A stretch of 64,000 nucleotides of DNA from Citrus sinensis (Eukaryota; Streptophyta; Magnoliopsida; Sapindales; Rutaceae): contig NC_068563.1 of assembly GCF_022201045.2 (NCBI RefSeq), forward strand, positions 1,426,001 through 1,490,000. The letters run 5' to 3'. Every line of letters starts with the position of its first letter. The first letter of the stretch is position 1. Below are positions 24,701-39,640 of the stretch, piece by piece. Under the pieces are notes generated by a model. That model made no database searches. It saw only the letters and a program-made list of their open reading frames with translations, and was not told the origin of the DNA. A program made the position numbers and the translations under genes.

Positions 24701-25086
24701 TTAGAGAAATTTTAATTCAGTTGCAAGTTCAAGCAGTAAAAAGTGAAATTACTTCGTTTTATAGAAACAGAGCTTTTAAAAAAAGATTAAGTCCACACTT
24801 TCTTAAAATGGAGACCACGACGAACTCTCGTGGAGAGAATTAATGTATATAAGTAACTAAATTATCCAATGAATTGCATAACTGATGCAATCAAGTTCAC
24901 AAAAATAAGAAAAAAAAAATCAACAGTCAGAAAGAGAATATGAGAAGACGGACCGACGCGGAGGCAGAACCAGTAACGGTCGTCATTGTCCGGGCGGTAG
25001 TGATCGGGTGCGGTGAGGTCGACGAACTTGGGCGCTTCGATCTTCTCGTAGAAGTCATCTCCGCCGTCGGTCTGAGTCTCATCCAT
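21765..25086 (-). CDS. Large charged protein, possibly microtubule-associated
   Basis: Ten exons on the minus strand: 24954-25086, 24613-24677, 24484-24545, 23170-24384, 23002-23080, 22793-22912, 22605-22706, 22423-22518, 22111-22325 and 21765-22023; 781 residues. The N-terminus is acidic and conserved-looking (DETQTDGGDDFYEKIEAPKF, then DLTAPDHYRPDNDDRYWFC). The middle is low-complexity, Ser/Lys/Glu-rich and probably disordered. A short block KPKLTNPKPFRLRTDERQIL followed by KEANLEKKLH recalls the KPF-LRT-ER motif of microtubule-binding TPX2-like proteins and of Arabidopsis MDP40-type proteins. The C-terminus is very basic. The large exon contains two tandem 141-bp units (47 codons each), nearly identical, at about 23443-23583 and 23584-23724. 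I cannot assign a firm function; a microtubule or nuclear role is inferred only from charge and that motif. Confidence 0.8.
23443..23724 (-). repeat. 141-bp in-frame tandem duplication inside an exon
   Basis: Two adjacent 141-bp units encode 47 residues each (NGSLAKCSISGTSEGE... to ...SEAMSDPS), differing at one visible codon (Asn/Ser). Near-identity implies a young, frame-preserving duplication. Confidence 0.9.
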
Positions 25087-25369
25087 TTTAGTTGTGAGTC
25101 TAAGGAGCGGAGCGTGTAGTGTGTGTGTGGTTTTTGCTCTGCTATGGGGATGATGAAGTTGAATTGAAGGGGGGAGGTGGCCGAGGGAGATTTTTAAATC
25201 TGCAGAAGTAGCCGTTAGAGCGAAAGGTGTTGTTCGGGCATTATTTAATATTTTAATTTATTTTACTGTCAGAAAAATTGCAAAGGCACCTTACCATTGG
25301 GGTCTTTTCATAAATTTGATGTTTTTACGAGGCCAAATTCGAAATCATTTGTTTTTGCATTATTTTTAT

Positions 25370-25551
25370 GAGCGATGATAAAACCACAAACTTTTACACA
25401 AACTTATCTTATACAAATTGATGTGTCATTAATTCATTGGTTGAATAAAAATATAAAATAATATAAATAAATGTTAAAAATATTTAATTCAACTAATTTT
25501 ATCATGTCAATTTATATTTTTGTACAAAAATTTGTGACTATAATATTACTC
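25370..25551. mobile_element. Mutator-type MITE, 182 bp (family A, copy 1)
   Basis: The inverted ends start GAG..AT.ATA...CACAAA and run about 50 bp inward through the TACAAA.TGATGTG region. They are flanked by a 10-bp direct repeat TTATTTTTAT at 25360-25369 and 25552-25561. Same family as the element at 46613-46814, which is better preserved. Non-coding. It lies between the divergent starts of the 25086 gene and the MUSTANG gene. Confidence 0.75.
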
Positions 25552-25561
25552 TTATTTTTAT

Positions 25562-26149
25562 TATGTGCATCTTCATATCCTCCTTGATGTTAGCAAGTGG
25601 TATTACTCCTCTAATAATTACAAAATATAATTAATTGCACATAATTATGTTCCTTGTAAGAAAAATGTTGAAGTTGTAAAATTTAAATAAATAGGTCGTA
25701 TAGATTACAAAGTACTTACGGAGTGAGTAATTAATTAATTTATTAAAATATTATTTTCTCTCTCTATATTTTAAGTTTAAAGTCTAATTTACGTAAATTT
25801 TAAAATTTTCACCAATTTATTTTGGTACATTTTAATTTTAAAAAATTAATTAATTTATATTCCTCAATAGTTTTTTTTTCCCCGTAAATTTTAGACATTG
25901 TTTTTTTTTTGAATTGATCGAATATATACCTAAATCATCCATAAAAGTTACTAAACACAATAATATAAATTAAATTTGCATTTTGATCTGAGCTAATTAC
26001 ATAATCACAAAATTACCCCAAGTCGAGAAAAATAAAATGTCGTTAAAAATTAGTTGACAAAAATACCCCGACATAACTGGCACAAATCACTGTCAAACCC
26101 TCGATGTGACATAATGAGCCCTAATCTTTCGTCAGAATACCGAATGTAG
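25562..26149. other. AT-rich spacer, no gene seen
   Basis: Very AT-rich DNA with poly-T runs between the MITE and the first leader exon of the MUSTANG gene. Confidence 0.5.
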
Positions 26150-26897
26150 AACTCGGTTTCCTCTCTCAACTCTCAAGAACAAATGGGCTCTCAAGGTTTC
26201 GATTCCTGCTCTATCAAGCACTGATTTTTATCGCTTGCTTCGAAGTTTTAAGGTCAGTGTACTATTTACATATAAGCATATTCTCATATTTGTTGTCTTC
26301 TTGTAAAAATTTAAATTATCTTGTTTCTGGGTTTCATGTTTTGTTGAGTTTTGGATATAATAAAAAAAAGTTTCATTTTTATGCAATGAATAATGAAAAT
26401 TTTCCATTTCAGCCTTTCAGATTTGGTTTTGGAACTTATTTGAAATAAATTTGTGATCAAAATTTAGTTATTTGTTGGCTGGTATCGAAATGCAAAGCTA
26501 GTGAATGAAGTAAATCATAGCAATTTTTAGCAACCCGTAAAGAAATGAAAAAATATATATCCCCAGTAAGCCTTTCTTGGGTATATTTGTATTTTACTAT
26601 GGATTTCTATAGTGCCGGTTTAACTAAGAATGTATTTTCAATTTTATCTTCTTGGTTATTCTGATCAAGTAGTTCTCATTTGGTGAATCTTTTGTTTCTG
26701 CCTTGATTGAAAGAAGTGTTTTCATCTGTGTGACTTTGTATGCTATTGTTTTGGCTTCTCGCAGCCTTCTTTGGATGTTCATTTTGAATGAAGTTGTACA
26801 TAGACTCCATCGTGGTTTTCTTCCCAAAGATTCTGTGAACTCAGGTAGCAGCATGTTGATCAAATGAATGGTATATTAAGGAGATGGATTTCTGATT
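26150..26897 (+). promoter_or_regulatory. Spliced leader of the MUSTANG gene with small upstream frames
   Basis: A likely non-coding exon ends at 26252 (TTTAAG|GTCAGT). A good acceptor (TTCTCGCAG) ends at 26764, leaving a leader up to the coding start. The leader holds a 13-codon frame (26183-26224) and a 30-codon frame (26775-26867), either of which could lower translation. Transcript ends are not visible from sequence. Confidence 0.4.
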
Positions 26898-28670
26898 TTG
26901 TGTAAGCTATCTGCATGCATGGAGGAGGACCATAATTTTGTAGTTGGGCAAGAATTCCCTGATGTCAAGGCTTTCAGGAATGCAATTAAAGAAGCTGCCA
27001 TTGCACAGCACTTTGAGCTTCGTATTATAAAAAGTGACTTGATTCGCTACTTTGCTAAGTGTGCAACTGAAGGTTGTCCATGGCGCATTCGTGCGGTCAA
27101 GCTTCCTAATGCCCCGACTTTTACTATAAGAAGTCTGGAAGGGACACACACTTGTGGGAAGAATGCACAAATCGGGCACCATCAAGCTTCTGTTGATTGG
27201 ATTGTAAGTTTTATTGAGGAAAAACTGCGAGATAATATTAATTATAAGCCGAAAGATATATTGCAAGACATTCACAAACATTATGGGATCATAATACCAT
27301 ATAAGCAAGCTTGGCGTGCAAAGGAAAGGGGGCTTGCAGCAATTTATGGCTCTTCTGAAGAAGGGTATTGCCTGCTTCCATCATACTGTGAGCAAATAAA
27401 GAGAACTAACCCCGGAAGTATAGCAGAGGTTTTCACTACCGGTGCAGATAATCGGTTCCAGCGGCTCTTTGTTTCTTTTAATGCATCCATATATGGTTTT
27501 CTGAATGGTTGCTTACCCATTGTCAGCATTGGTGGAATCCAACTGAAAAGCAAATACCTTGGTACTTTACTTTCAGCCACTTCTTTTGATGCTGATGGTG
27601 GGTTGTTTCCAATTGCATTTGGTGTCATCGATGTAGAAAATGATGAAAGTTGGATGTGGTTCTTGTCGGAGTTTCATAAAGCCTTAGAGATACATGCTGA
27701 GAGTATGCCACAGCTCACCTTTATATCAGATGGACAGAAAGGCATTGCAGATGCGGTAAGGAGAAAGTTTCCTAATTCTTCTCTAGCTTTTTGTATGCGC
27801 CACTTGAGTGAAAGTATTGGCAAGGAGTTTAAGAACTCAAGGCTCACCCATCTTCTTTGGAAAGTTGCATATGCTACCACTACCATGGCTTTTAAAGAAA
27901 GAATGGGTGAAATAGAGGATGTTTCTTCTGAAGCTGCAAAATGGATACAACAATATCCTCCTTCTCACTGGGCATTAGTGCATTTTGAAGGGACACGATA
28001 TGGTCATCTCTCTTCAAACATTGAGGAATTTAATAGATGGATTCTAGAAGCTCGTGAGTTACCCATTATCCAGGTGATTGAACAAATTCACTGTAAACTG
28101 ATGGCTGAATTTGAGGCCCGGCGTTTGAAAAGCAGCTCTTGGTTTTCTGTACTTGCCCCATCTGCCGAGAAGCGTATGATTGAAGCCATCAATCATGCAT
28201 CTATGTATCAAGTCCTTAGATCAGATGAAGTAGAATTTGAAGTTCTGTCAGCTGAGAGATCAGACATTGTGAATATTGGGACACATTGTTGCTCCTGCCG
28301 TGACTGGCAGCTTTATGGAATACCTTGTTCTCATGCTGTTGCTGCACTCATCTCATGTCGAAAAGATGTGTATGCCTTTGCTGAGAAGTGTTTTACTGTT
28401 GCTAGTTACCGTCAAACATATGCAGAAGAGATACATCCCATCCCTGGAAGAATTGAATGGAGAAAGACGGGTGAGGGTATCGATGATGAAATTCAAGTTG
28501 TGCGACCACCCAAGTTCCGCCGACCACCAGGACGCCCTGAAAAGAAACGAATTTGTCTAGAGGATCTTAATCGTGAAAAACATACAGTGCATTGTAGTCG
28601 GTGTAACCAAACTGGGCATTACAAGACAACATGCAAGGCCGAGATTATGAAGAGTATTGAACAGTTTTAG
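26898..28670 (+). CDS. MUG: MUSTANG-type domesticated Mutator transposase
   Basis: One uninterrupted frame of 590 residues. A downstream ATG at 26919 (MEEDHNFVVG) is the more likely start by family similarity. Domains in order: MuDR-type N-terminal Cys/His DNA-binding domain (CATEGCPWRIRAVKLP ... GTHTC, about 15-85), MULE transposase core (about 195-310), SWIM zinc finger CSCRDWQLYGIPCSH (about 464-478) and a CCHC knuckle CSRCNQTGHYKTTC (about 565-578). Candidate acidic catalytic residues remain: Asp in SFDADGG (about 230), Asp in ISDGQKG (about 277) followed by the C-x2-H signature CMRH (about 298). MUSTANG genes are host genes derived from Mutator transposases; in Arabidopsis they affect growth, flowering and reproduction and are not mobile. 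No inverted terminal repeats were seen at this gene, and the spliced leader is consistent with a host gene. It resembles the MUGA class (no PB1 domain). Confidence 0.9.
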   Translation: MCKLSACMEEDHNFVVGQEFPDVKAFRNAIKEAAIAQHFELRIIKSDLIRYFAKCATEGCPWRIRAVKLPNAPTFTIRSLEGTHTCGKNAQIGHHQASVDWIVSFIEEKLRDNINYKPKDILQDIHKHYGIIIPYKQAWRAKERGLAAIYGSSEEGYCLLPSYCEQIKRTNPGSIAEVFTTGADNRFQRLFVSFNASIYGFLNGCLPIVSIGGIQLKSKYLGTLLSATSFDADGGLFPIAFGVIDVENDESWMWFLSEFHKALEIHAESMPQLTFISDGQKGIADAVRRKFPNSSLAFCMRHLSESIGKEFKNSRLTHLLWKVAYATTTMAFKERMGEIEDVSSEAAKWIQQYPPSHWALVHFEGTRYGHLSSNIEEFNRWILEARELPIIQVIEQIHCKLMAEFEARRLKSSSWFSVLAPSAEKRMIEAINHASMYQVLRSDEVEFEVLSAERSDIVNIGTHCCSCRDWQLYGIPCSHAVAALISCRKDVYAFAEKCFTVASYRQTYAEEIHPIPGRIEWRKTGEGIDDEIQVVRPPKFRRPPGRPEKKRICLEDLNREKHTVHCSRCNQTGHYKTTCKAEIMKSIEQF

Positions 28671-29714
28671 GTAACTAACATATACTTTGTAGATTATTTG
28701 AACATTGCAGTTTTTTTGTCAACGAGAATAGTCTTACCAGTGCTATGTTTAGGGCATACTTGTTGTAAAATTGGAATTATTGACTATATTAGAATGTATG
28801 TCTTTAGTCATATAGAACAGTTGGGCAATGGTAGATGTTATGTTTACACTTTTAAGTTTGGAAATGCGTAGCTAGTATTTTATGTTGTTGTATCATTTAC
28901 TCAGTAGCTTGTACTATGGCTTTCGTGTACTCAGCTTATGCAGTACCCTAGTTTACGAACAAGGATTTCTCAGCCTACGTGACTTGTTTACCTTTGTTGA
29001 GACATTGCTGATCGTATTAGCCATTGTAGTTCCGTTTTCTGTTCTTCTGTTGATTCACTCCAATCGCCAGTTGCAGCCATTACCATATGCACTGTCTCCT
29101 GGGATTTGGGATTTTGTGATCTGGAGATGGCGCTTTCTGTTAGATTCAACATACTATGCATCTTTGTGACTCAATTAATGGAAAATGGACTAGCTTGCAT
29201 GGAATAGGGCAGCTTGAAGATTGGAGGGATGGATTTTAAAAAGAAATAAATAAAAACGCATAGTTATTGTCCAGCACCTTTAATTCTAGGAAAATTGCTA
29301 ACCAAGCAACTCATTTATTTTATACTAACAGGGCATAAGCAAATGAAATTTACACCATCGTGTTATAACTTGCAACGCCCTGCCTCTATGAGCAATTCCA
29401 TCTCCTGATATCAACCCTCTCTAGGATTGCCATTACAAGTTATCCTAAGTGCAGACTGGAGGGGCTCAAAATGCCCAGACTAGAAACTTCTCAAGACTAC
29501 AAATAAGATTCTTAACAATTTGTTACAAAATTTAAGGGAAACAACATTTGCAGCAAGGAGCCAAGAAGGGAAAGCTTGAACTCAACAATCACTATCAATT
29601 TTAGCATCTTGTCAAGCATTTAAATTGTCTAGTGCCAAAACTGATGGGAACAAGGAGCAGTTTGGCATTTAATATTAGGTCCAAAAATGTGGAGGAATCA
29701 GCTAGATGCAGCAA
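28671..29714. other. Convergent 3' regions of MUSTANG and DAP aminotransferase
   Basis: A 95-codon open frame at 28882-29169 encodes hydrophobic sequence but has no recognisable family, and probably lies in the 3' region of the MUSTANG transcript. No other gene seen. Confidence 0.5.
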
Positions 29715-34256
<4,542 letters not shown>

Positions 34257-35262
34257 GTTTGCTGAATTTTGACCAACTAATTACTACCACCAAAACAGGC
34301 TGCTTTTGTGTGCACTGTCACTGACCGAGTGATTGAGTTCGAGATTTATGATATAGAGTAGATCTAAAACCCTAATCGTCGACTCGTTGGAGTCAGTCAG
34401 TAGAAAACTGGCCCTGTGTGATCTTGACACGTCGGCACGGCAATTTTTTTGTGGGTCCCGAAGATGAGTTAGAACTTCATAGTCTTAATATTTACCTAGT
34501 ACGTATGGCCGCGGCATGAATCACGATGGAAGAGGAAGACCACGACACCAAAAAAAAAAAAAAAAGGAAATTATTAAATCCACAATCTCAAAAAGATTGG
34601 TACAAACAAAATTTTACGATAATCGCTCGTTTACCATAACACTTCATACACAAGTAATCTATTACAATAGAGAGTTACGTGGTGGCTTCAAATTTATGGA
34701 AATAGGTTGTGTGAACTTTTTTGGTTGGGATTGTTTCGTAAGAGCAAACTGAAAATTTGTAAAGTAAACTATTTCTCTCCTCTTAACTTTTGTGAATTGG
34801 TGTTCACTTTTTGAGACAAAAATGACTCGTGTCTTTGGGTCTCTCAGTTAAATAAATTACACGTGATTTTATCAAAAGTAGAGACTGTTTGATTTTTTAA
34901 CATTTAAATAAAATAATAAATTATTTCAATTATTCATATATTTTTATTTTTTTTCTAACACTAAAAATAAGTTATTTGGATGTTTGGGTAAAATTAAAGA
35001 AAAAACTTTAATTTGAAGTCATGCTTAAATATAAATATATATTATATTGAATATACGTATATGCATACATGTGTGTGTCCTTCTCTCTCTCTCTCTTTCT
35101 ATGTATATACTTAGCCGATAGACAACCACAGTCCACTTAACTATGGTCTATAATAACTATTTTTTAATGTATTTTTGAGTTTCTTATGTTAGAGAGATAT
35201 TTGATATATCAAAACCCTCCATATACAAATCTTTATTTTGTTTCTGCCCAATTAACTCCTTT
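34257..35262. other. DAP aminotransferase promoter and spacer
   Basis: Upstream of the minus-strand gene. GACACGTCGGCACGG near 34425-34440 includes an ACGT-type core. A poly-A tract is at about 34549-34565. A CT-rich microsatellite lies near 35082-35097. No gene seen. Confidence 0.45.
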
Positions 35263-36168
35263 TATGTTGTGTTTACTTGCTGGAGTGGGAGTGAGGAGTG
35301 TGAATTCCTCCCACTCCAGCGTTTACTTACTTAAAATAGAGAGGGATTGGGAGTCCTACTCTGTGGGTCCCACTCATTTTTAGAGTGGGGAGTGGGAGTG
35401 TGACTTCCATTGGGGGAGGTGGGAGTGGGAATCCACTCCCACCTCTCCCATTTCTACCTTTTTTTATTTATTTTATATTTTATAATTAATAAAATAAATA
35501 ATATTATATTTATTTAAATAATAATATTATATTTAACTAAATAATAATTTACATTGATTCTAAGTTTAAATTATTTTAAAATAATATTATTATATTAATA
35601 GAGAATTAATAAATATAATATTATTATATTAATAGAGAATTAATAAATATAATATTATTATATTTATTTTAAAAATAATAGTACTATATTTATTTAATAA
35701 TAATAATAATAAATACTTTATTCTAAGAAAATATTAATTTTGTACTAAATAATATTATATTATTATTTTATATAATAATAAATTTAATATAATTATATTA
35801 AATAAAATAAAATAACATTTCATTTTATATTAAAATTACAATTAATAATTTATTGTTCATAATTAAGAATATTAATAATTATAATAAATTTACAAATATA
35901 ATAAAATAAATATTATTCATTAAATATAGTTTTTATTAGTTTTGTAATTAAAAATTATAATTCTTTAAATAAAGATAAAATTGTAATTTGAAACTATTTA
36001 CTTCCAATCCAAGACAAAGTAAACACATAAATTGGATTCTGATCTCCATTCCATGCTTCCATTCCAGTGTAAGTAAACAACCTGCTCTCACTCCCACTCC
36101 ACACTCTCAATCCTAGGATTCCCACTCCCCAAAATTCTCAATCCAATCCAAAAAGTAAACGCTACTTT
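35263..36168. mobile_element. Inverted-repeat DNA element with very AT-rich core
   Basis: The left end (about 35263) reads GTGTTTACTTGCTGGAGTGG and the right end, reversed, reads GCGTTTACTTTTTGGATTGG, followed inward on both sides by GGAGTGGGA-type sequence. Just inside the left end the motif is repeated in inverted form (CACTCCAGCGTTTACTT, about 35317-35334), so the left arm can fold on itself. Another long hairpin is formed by GGAGGTGGGAGTGGGA / CCACTCCCACCTC at about 35414-35448. The core (35450-36000) is almost pure A/T. No coding capacity. Superfamily and target duplication are not clear. Confidence 0.6.
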
Positions 36169-37673
36169 TAGTTAATTTGTGATCATGTTCCTTATCCTCA
36201 TATGAAAGGCGTTAAATGGAGCCCGGTAATTAGAGCCCATATTTAGGCGAGATATTTTCACAAGTTTAAGCCGCCCATGTTTTGGTGAGAAATTAGAGTC
36301 CGTGATTGGCACAATGACGGTCACTGTCACCGTTCACTCTGCCAGGGACTATTTTGCTTATTTTCTCACGAACTTAAAGTTCAGTAAAATAAAAGAAGAT
36401 TACAAGGAATTCGTTGAAAATATTTCAACACGGAAACGGAAAACGCTATCGTATCGTTAGTTGCATTACTTTTGGGGGGGAAAAAAAGAAAAAAGAGCTA
36501 TTAAAAGGAAATATTACGACAATTCTTAAATCTTTTCTCCTTCCATTAAAAAAAGAAAAAAAAATTATTTCCTGCCGGCTCAGCATCACCGACGCCGTTG
36601 CCTTTGTCGTCCTTCCGAGCCGCCGTCTGAATTCGCTCTCGAATCAGCAGTTTGTGAGTTTCGCCTTTATCACTCTCTCTTTAAGTAATTTTCTTCCGTT
36701 TCGCCGCGGGTAAGATGGTTAATTTTTTTTACTCTTGTGATTTAAGATTTGGTTTAATTTCTCTTTAATTAGTATCTTCGGCTTGAATTGAGTTTTGTTT
36801 TAGCTGAATCAGCTGATGTAACGATTTTGATTCCAATGGAAATTATAAATTGTTTTAGGTTAGGGTTAGAGTTAGGTTCAGGGTTTTCTGTTTGGTTGCT
36901 GAGGAAGTGTGGGAATTGCGTGAAAGTGAACAACTTTACTCAAATCTTCTTAATTCTGCCTAAATTTGAGTTTATGTTTCTATTTTTCGTTTCCTTGTTT
37001 TTTTCCCCCTCCATTGGATCTTGATCAGGAGTTGGGCAAATATTTTTTGTGTAAACTTTGCTGAAATTTTAAAATTCGTTTTGTAGGTCAATTGTGTTTA
37101 TTAGCACTTGTTTATGTTGTCCATGCCTGATGTATGTCTTTTTATCTCTTTTGTGGAGAAATGTATTTGCAGATCAATTTTTGCATTTTTTTTTTTTTGC
37201 TATTTCGTAGAACTTTTTTTTTTTTTAATGTTTTTACACAGAAATTGAGATGTCAGCTACCCTCCAGCTGATTTAGGTGACAGGTTGAGATGTTCATTTC
37301 TAGGTATAAAAGTTTGGCATTTTATGCATTATTCTTTAGTCATAAAGTTAGAGGATCATTTGTTTGGGCTTGAAGCTGCTCTTGAGAAAGTTTCAATAGC
37401 TGTAATTCTCTGCTGCTTGGAGATTTTGGCCATAAAGGCTGTTGTTACTTTGGAGTTTTGGTGGTTCCTTATTCCTTTGCAACCTTTTTGTATTTTTACG
37501 CCTCTTTCTTTGTAGATCATCTCATATTGCACTAAAACCTCACATGGTAGATTTCCAGAAAGATTACTGACATATATTTAAGTTCCTCCCGTTCTTATTT
37601 CCATACTACTGTCTTGATTTGTGCTTTCATGATTTCTTCCTCACAGTATTTAGAACCTTCTTTGCAGGGTCAG
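36169..37673. other. Promoter and spliced leader of the 37674 gene
   Basis: The GC-richer stretch at about 36575-36710 (CCGACGCCGTTGCC, CCGAGCCGCCGTCTG) looks like a leader exon with a donor near 36709 (GG|GTAAGA). Open frames in between (for example 36788-37024) look like intron sequence. Poly-T runs lie at about 37187 and 37216. The next acceptor ends at 37667. Confidence 0.45.
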
Positions 37674-38652
37674 ATGGATCTGGAAACTGAAAACAGGATA
37701 GCTGCAATCCTCCTGAAGGAAGCAGCAGAATTACGGCAAAAAGCTGAGAAGGAAGGTGTGCATGTTTATCTTCAGCAGCCTACAATGAGGGGTAGGCCAA
37801 ATTCACGGTTCCTCACTGCCACTGTTCTTGGTGTGCAGCAAGGTTTGTTCTGTAGACCCGTTCACAGTGAACGATTTTATTGCTTCTATATAATATTTTA
37901 CTATGTTTATAACCTATTTGTCTGATTGATTTTATTCCTGTTATCCCCAGCTAATCGAGCTGTGGAAATGAATGAGATGTGGCGAGTCCGGCAGAAAGAG
38001 CTGGAGCTAAATGAAAAGCTTAAAAGGAGATCAAAAGATCGAAGTAGCTGCAGTAGCCATGCAGACATTGATAACTCCTCAAGAAGTTTAACTAATAAAC
38101 ATGTTGTAGATGACAAAGGTGCTACTGCCTCGTCAAGTAAAAGAGAATGTGAAAGTAACCATTCAAGTGAAAATGAAGGTTTAAGAGATGAAGAGGTTGA
38201 GGTATTTCTACACTCAAGGTAATAAGATAGTCTTTTCGTTCTTTACCTGTCTACATGCAAGAGTCCTCGGGACATGCTTTGCTCGTCTCATTATGATTTC
38301 AGTTAGATGGTTTAAAATTGAAGTTTCTGTCAATGGCAGGGTCAAACGTGGCCGAGGTGCTGTTGGTTCAAGAATGGATGAAGCAGGTCCTTATCTTGCG
38401 CCTTCTGCAGACTCTAATGGCAAACTTTCAGCAAGCTATGATGTTTGGCAACATCGTGTTTTTGGTCCTGAAAAGCCTCCTTCGCTGAAGCCTTGCAGAT
38501 CTTCAGATGATGACGATGATGCAGATAGACGGAAGAAGAGAAAGGAGCGATCAAGTAGCTCAGAAAAGAAGCATTCAAAGAAGCACAAGTCTAAAGAAAA
38601 GTCGAGGCATAAGAAGAAGAAAAGAGAAGGAAAAAGGAGTAAACATCGCTAA
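37674..38652 (+). CDS. Small nuclear-type K/R-rich protein, unknown function
   Basis: Three coding exons, 37674-37842, 37951-38218 and 38340-38652; 249 residues. A leader intron ends six bases before the ATG. The first 85 residues are well structured in composition (MDLETENRIAAILLKEAAEL, RGRPNSRFLTATVLGVQQAN, then EMWRVRQKELELNEKLKRR, a likely helix or coiled coil). The middle is Ser-rich and acidic. The C-terminus is a long Lys/Arg/Ser tract (about residues 205-249) with several possible nuclear signals. Similar plant proteins are uncharacterised as far as I know. Such tails occur in splicing-associated and nucleolar proteins, but this is inference. I do not assign a function. Confidence 0.8.
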
Positions 38653-39640
38653 GTGCATTTCTGTATTTTAGTGTGGCCCACGTATGAGATTTACAAAGTT
38701 GTGCACGCTAGAATTTGGTACGACGCTCTTTTTTGTACAGAGATTTTTTTAATTTATTTTTCCCCAAATGATGAGTAATGTCAAGAGTAGATTCTATTCG
38801 CTATGCGTGAGGTTGAATTTGAATCGAATTATCTGAATCATCTTTAATAATATTCATAGTAAAGATGCCTTAGGTAATCGGTGCCGATATATTTTATTCA
38901 AACGATTAAGTAATGTCTAGCTGTTTCAACATCATAACTAATTATATTTGATGATGGGCTATGAACGAAGTGGAATTTGTATTGAATCATCTTTAATGAT
39001 GCATTCGGCAATTTAAACAGATATTGGATTGAGACTGAACTCTGTAGAAATTATTGGCTTCTGCTTGCCCCTAAATGCGTTTATACGTTCCATTTCAATC
39101 CGTCGATTTTGATGGCCGACATGTAACAAGAGGAAAATGCCTCAACAACTGTCCGTTCAAGTTGTTAACAGCGTTTTCCCAGGTAGTTGATTCTCCTTCA
39201 TGTTGATTCTTTCTTCCCGCGACTATGACGATGTCCCACGTCCCCGATGCAATCACAAGGGATTATACCAGAAGTCGTAGTACATTTCCAGCTCAAACAG
39301 ACTTAAAACTTTCTTTTCATACAATGAAAAAGTAATATATCATCATAGCACCAACACTTCTCACATCTTGGTTGGCAAAAAATTGTCTTTTACATCTCTG
39401 ATGACTCTACTTACAGATCTCCCCTCTGATTAAGTACAAAATACAATACATTCTCCTTTTCTTTTGTAAACATACAATTTCACTTTGAACACACGCAGTA
39501 CAAACCATCTGATTACTCTACAATAGCTTCAACATTTCAATTGAATCCTAGGAAACCATCCAGATTCCAAGATGAATATATAACAATTTTTGCGTCGTTA
39601 TCTATATTGCAGTACGTATTAATTGCTAGTAAGGCCTTCG
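38653..39640. other. Convergent 3' regions, no gene seen
   Basis: Holds the 3' ends of the 37674 gene and the minus-strand DUF21 gene. No further feature recognised. Confidence 0.5.

Noticed and set aside
24661-24843. Plus-strand frame within the minus-strand 781-residue gene
   Set aside because: Lies over exon 2 and intron 1 of that gene with no features.
28882-29169. 95-codon hydrophobic frame after MUSTANG
   Set aside because: Could suggest a small membrane protein, but it has no recognisable motif and probably lies in the 3' region of the MUSTANG transcript.
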